Source: Achromobacter insuavis (GTDB taxonomy: Bacteria; Pseudomonadota; Gammaproteobacteria; Burkholderiales; Burkholderiaceae_B). From it: a DNA stretch of 64,000 bases. Within the stretch, counting starts at the first letter, position 1, and every line of letters begins with the position of its first letter. Location: positions 16,468-80,467 of the forward strand of contig NZ_CADIJR010000018.1 of the NCBI RefSeq assembly GCF_902859645.1. The letters run 5' to 3'. The position numbers were made by a program, and so were the translations under genes. The notes under the pieces were generated by a model that worked only from the letters and a program-made list of their open reading frames with translations, was not told where the DNA came from and made no database searches. Positions 63,202-64,000 of the stretch are shown here, piece after piece.

Positions 63202-63804
63202 TCATTGGGGGTGTCCTTGGGCTGGATGCAGGGTCCAGGCATCGAGCCGGAAGGCGGGTTCCTGGTGGCTGAACAGCGGGCGGGCGCCGGGCAGCGCGGC
63301 GAAGGCGCCGTGCAGCGCGTCCGTCTGCTGGCGCCGGTCGTCGAATTGCCCGCGCCAGTGGCAGGCGATGAGCTCGGCGCCGGGCCGCAGGCTGGCGCTG
63401 GTGCGCGCCAGAAAGCGCGTCAAGGCGTCGTCGTCCAGGTAGTAGGCCATTTCCGATACGACCATCAGGTCGAATCCGTCCGGCGGAATCGCGGGCCAGG
63501 CGTCGGGCAGCCGCAAGGCCAGCGTCTCGACGCCCGCCATATGGCCGGCCTGCATGAGTTGGCGGCAGCGGTCGATGGCGGTGGCGGCCAGGTCCACGGC
63601 GGTGACGCGGTGGCAACGCCTGGCCAGCGCCAGCGTCATGGCGCCACTGCCGCAGCCGGCCTCCAGCGCGTGGTCATAGTGGGCCCGCCCCAGGCTGGCC
63701 AGCAGCAGGGCGCGCTTGCGGCGTTCGTACCAGGCGCCGCGCACGTTCCACGGATCGTCGCAGGCGCGATACAAGGCTTCGAAATGGCGGGCTACAGCGT
63801 CCAT
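63202..63804 (-). CDS. SAM-dependent methyltransferase (NodS-like)
   Basis: The 200-residue product has a class I methyltransferase core: LEAGCGSGAMTLALARRC binds SAM at about residues 47-64, then VTAVDLAATAID, and FDLMVVSEMAYYLDDDALT takes the motif II/III place. Length and the start (VARHFEALYRACDDPWNVRGAWYERRK) match NodS-like methyltransferases that sit beside GT2 and acyl-CoA dehydrogenase genes. The substrate is unknown. It overlaps both neighbours. Confidence 0.83.
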   Translation of the reverse strand: MDAVARHFEALYRACDDPWNVRGAWYERRKRALLLASLGRAHYDHALEAGCGSGAMTLALARRCHRVTAVDLAATAIDRCRQLMQAGHMAGVETLALRLPDAWPAIPPDGFDLMVVSEMAYYLDDDALTRFLARTSASLRPGAELIACHWRGQFDDRRQQTDALHGAFAALPGARPLFSHQEPAFRLDAWTLHPAQGHPQ

Positions 63805-64000
63805 GTGGATTGCCCGGCTTGGGCCACCGCCGCGCCGTGCGCGGCCTGGTCGCGTTCGGCGTGGCTTTGGCGGATGTAGAGCGGCAGGTCGGCCATCGCC
63901 TGGGCGACGGCCGGATCCTTGCACAGGGGGCCGGCGCCGAGCGCGCGGCCGGCGCGCGCCAGGAGGTCGTCGGCCGCCGCCTCGACCGCCAGGCGGGCAC
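63792..64000 (-). CDS. Acyl-CoA dehydrogenase-like protein, C-terminus (partial)
   Basis: The last 68 codons lie in the window; the start is beyond the right edge. The peptide begins ARLAVEAAADDLLARAGRALGAGPLC and continues AMADLPLYIRQSHAERD, which is the C-terminal helix pattern of an acyl-CoA dehydrogenase subgroup associated with methyltransferase-GT2 clusters. It ends at TAG 63794-63792, 13 bases inside the methyltransferase gene. A redox role in the same unknown glycoconjugate or lipid-type pathway is inferred. Confidence 0.7.
   Translation of the reverse strand, partial: ARLAVEAAADDLLARAGRALGAGPLCKDPAVAQAMADLPLYIRQSHAERDQAAHGAAVAQAGQSTWTL

Overview
The window is high-GC DNA with dense, mostly operonic genes. 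The gene mix suggests a beta-proteobacterium of the Alcaligenaceae (Achromobacter/Bordetella type): a Bug-family (TctC-like) solute receptor, many FCD/HutC/MocR GntR-type and IclR regulators, a FecI-FecR-TonB receptor unit and a Ku-LigD pair. This placement is an inference from gene style; no rRNA or marker gene is present. Nothing in the window is a complete phage, plasmid, IS element or CRISPR array.

Region 1 (1-9342) is a catabolic locus around an FCD-type GntR regulator. It holds the start of an exported protein, an SDR, a lambda-crystallin-type hydroxyacid dehydrogenase and a BKACE-type beta-keto acid cleavage enzyme. It also holds a GldA-like dehydrogenase, a split transketolase, an AroE-like dehydrogenase and a GMC oxidoreductase. 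AT-rich palindromes of the same design lie in both divergent promoter regions, so one regulator probably controls all of it. Region 2 (9381-17818) is a sugar-acid module: a polar amino-acid-type ABC importer, an MR-subgroup enolase-superfamily enzyme, a two-piece UxaA-type dehydratase, an SDR, an FAH-family hydrolase and an IclR regulator. Together these fit a non-phosphorylative 2,4-diketo-3-deoxy acid route ending in C-C hydrolysis.

Region 3 (17858-25275) holds an AraC/GyrI-like regulator, then a lyase, Bug receptor and class I fumarase operon facing a HutC-type GntR gene. After it come a truncated gene end, a low-GC islet with one unrecognised membrane protein, and about 840 bases of non-coding DNA with several perfect palindromes. 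Region 4 (25276-30892) carries an epoxide-hydrolase-like exported enzyme, a serine beta-lactamase-fold protein, a tandem degenerate HD-GYP/LuxR protein, an alpha/beta hydrolase and a Crp/Fnr regulator.

Region 5 (30923-42372) is devoted to metal and siderophore uptake. A Fur-box-like site precedes an ABC importer, two paralogous unknown proteins and a TonB receptor, followed by an FmdE-like protein and a 51-residue membrane protein. A second unit, FecA-type receptor, FecR and FecI sigma factor, lies on the other strand with its own Fur-like sites. Region 6 (42418-49213) combines an MHS-type transporter, a MocR regulator, a class III PLP enzyme, a hydroxylysine-kinase-like phosphotransferase and an M20 hydrolase. 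This looks like a phosphorylate-then-eliminate amino-alcohol pathway.

Region 7 (49247-64000) has a DUF4304-like protein, Ku and LigD for end joining, a GabP-like permease, an exported unknown protein with a DKNYY-type partner, a zinc alcohol dehydrogenase, a small exported protein and a large-subunit catalase (KatE). It ends with a GT2 glycosyltransferase, a SAM methyltransferase and the C-terminus of an acyl-CoA dehydrogenase-like protein.
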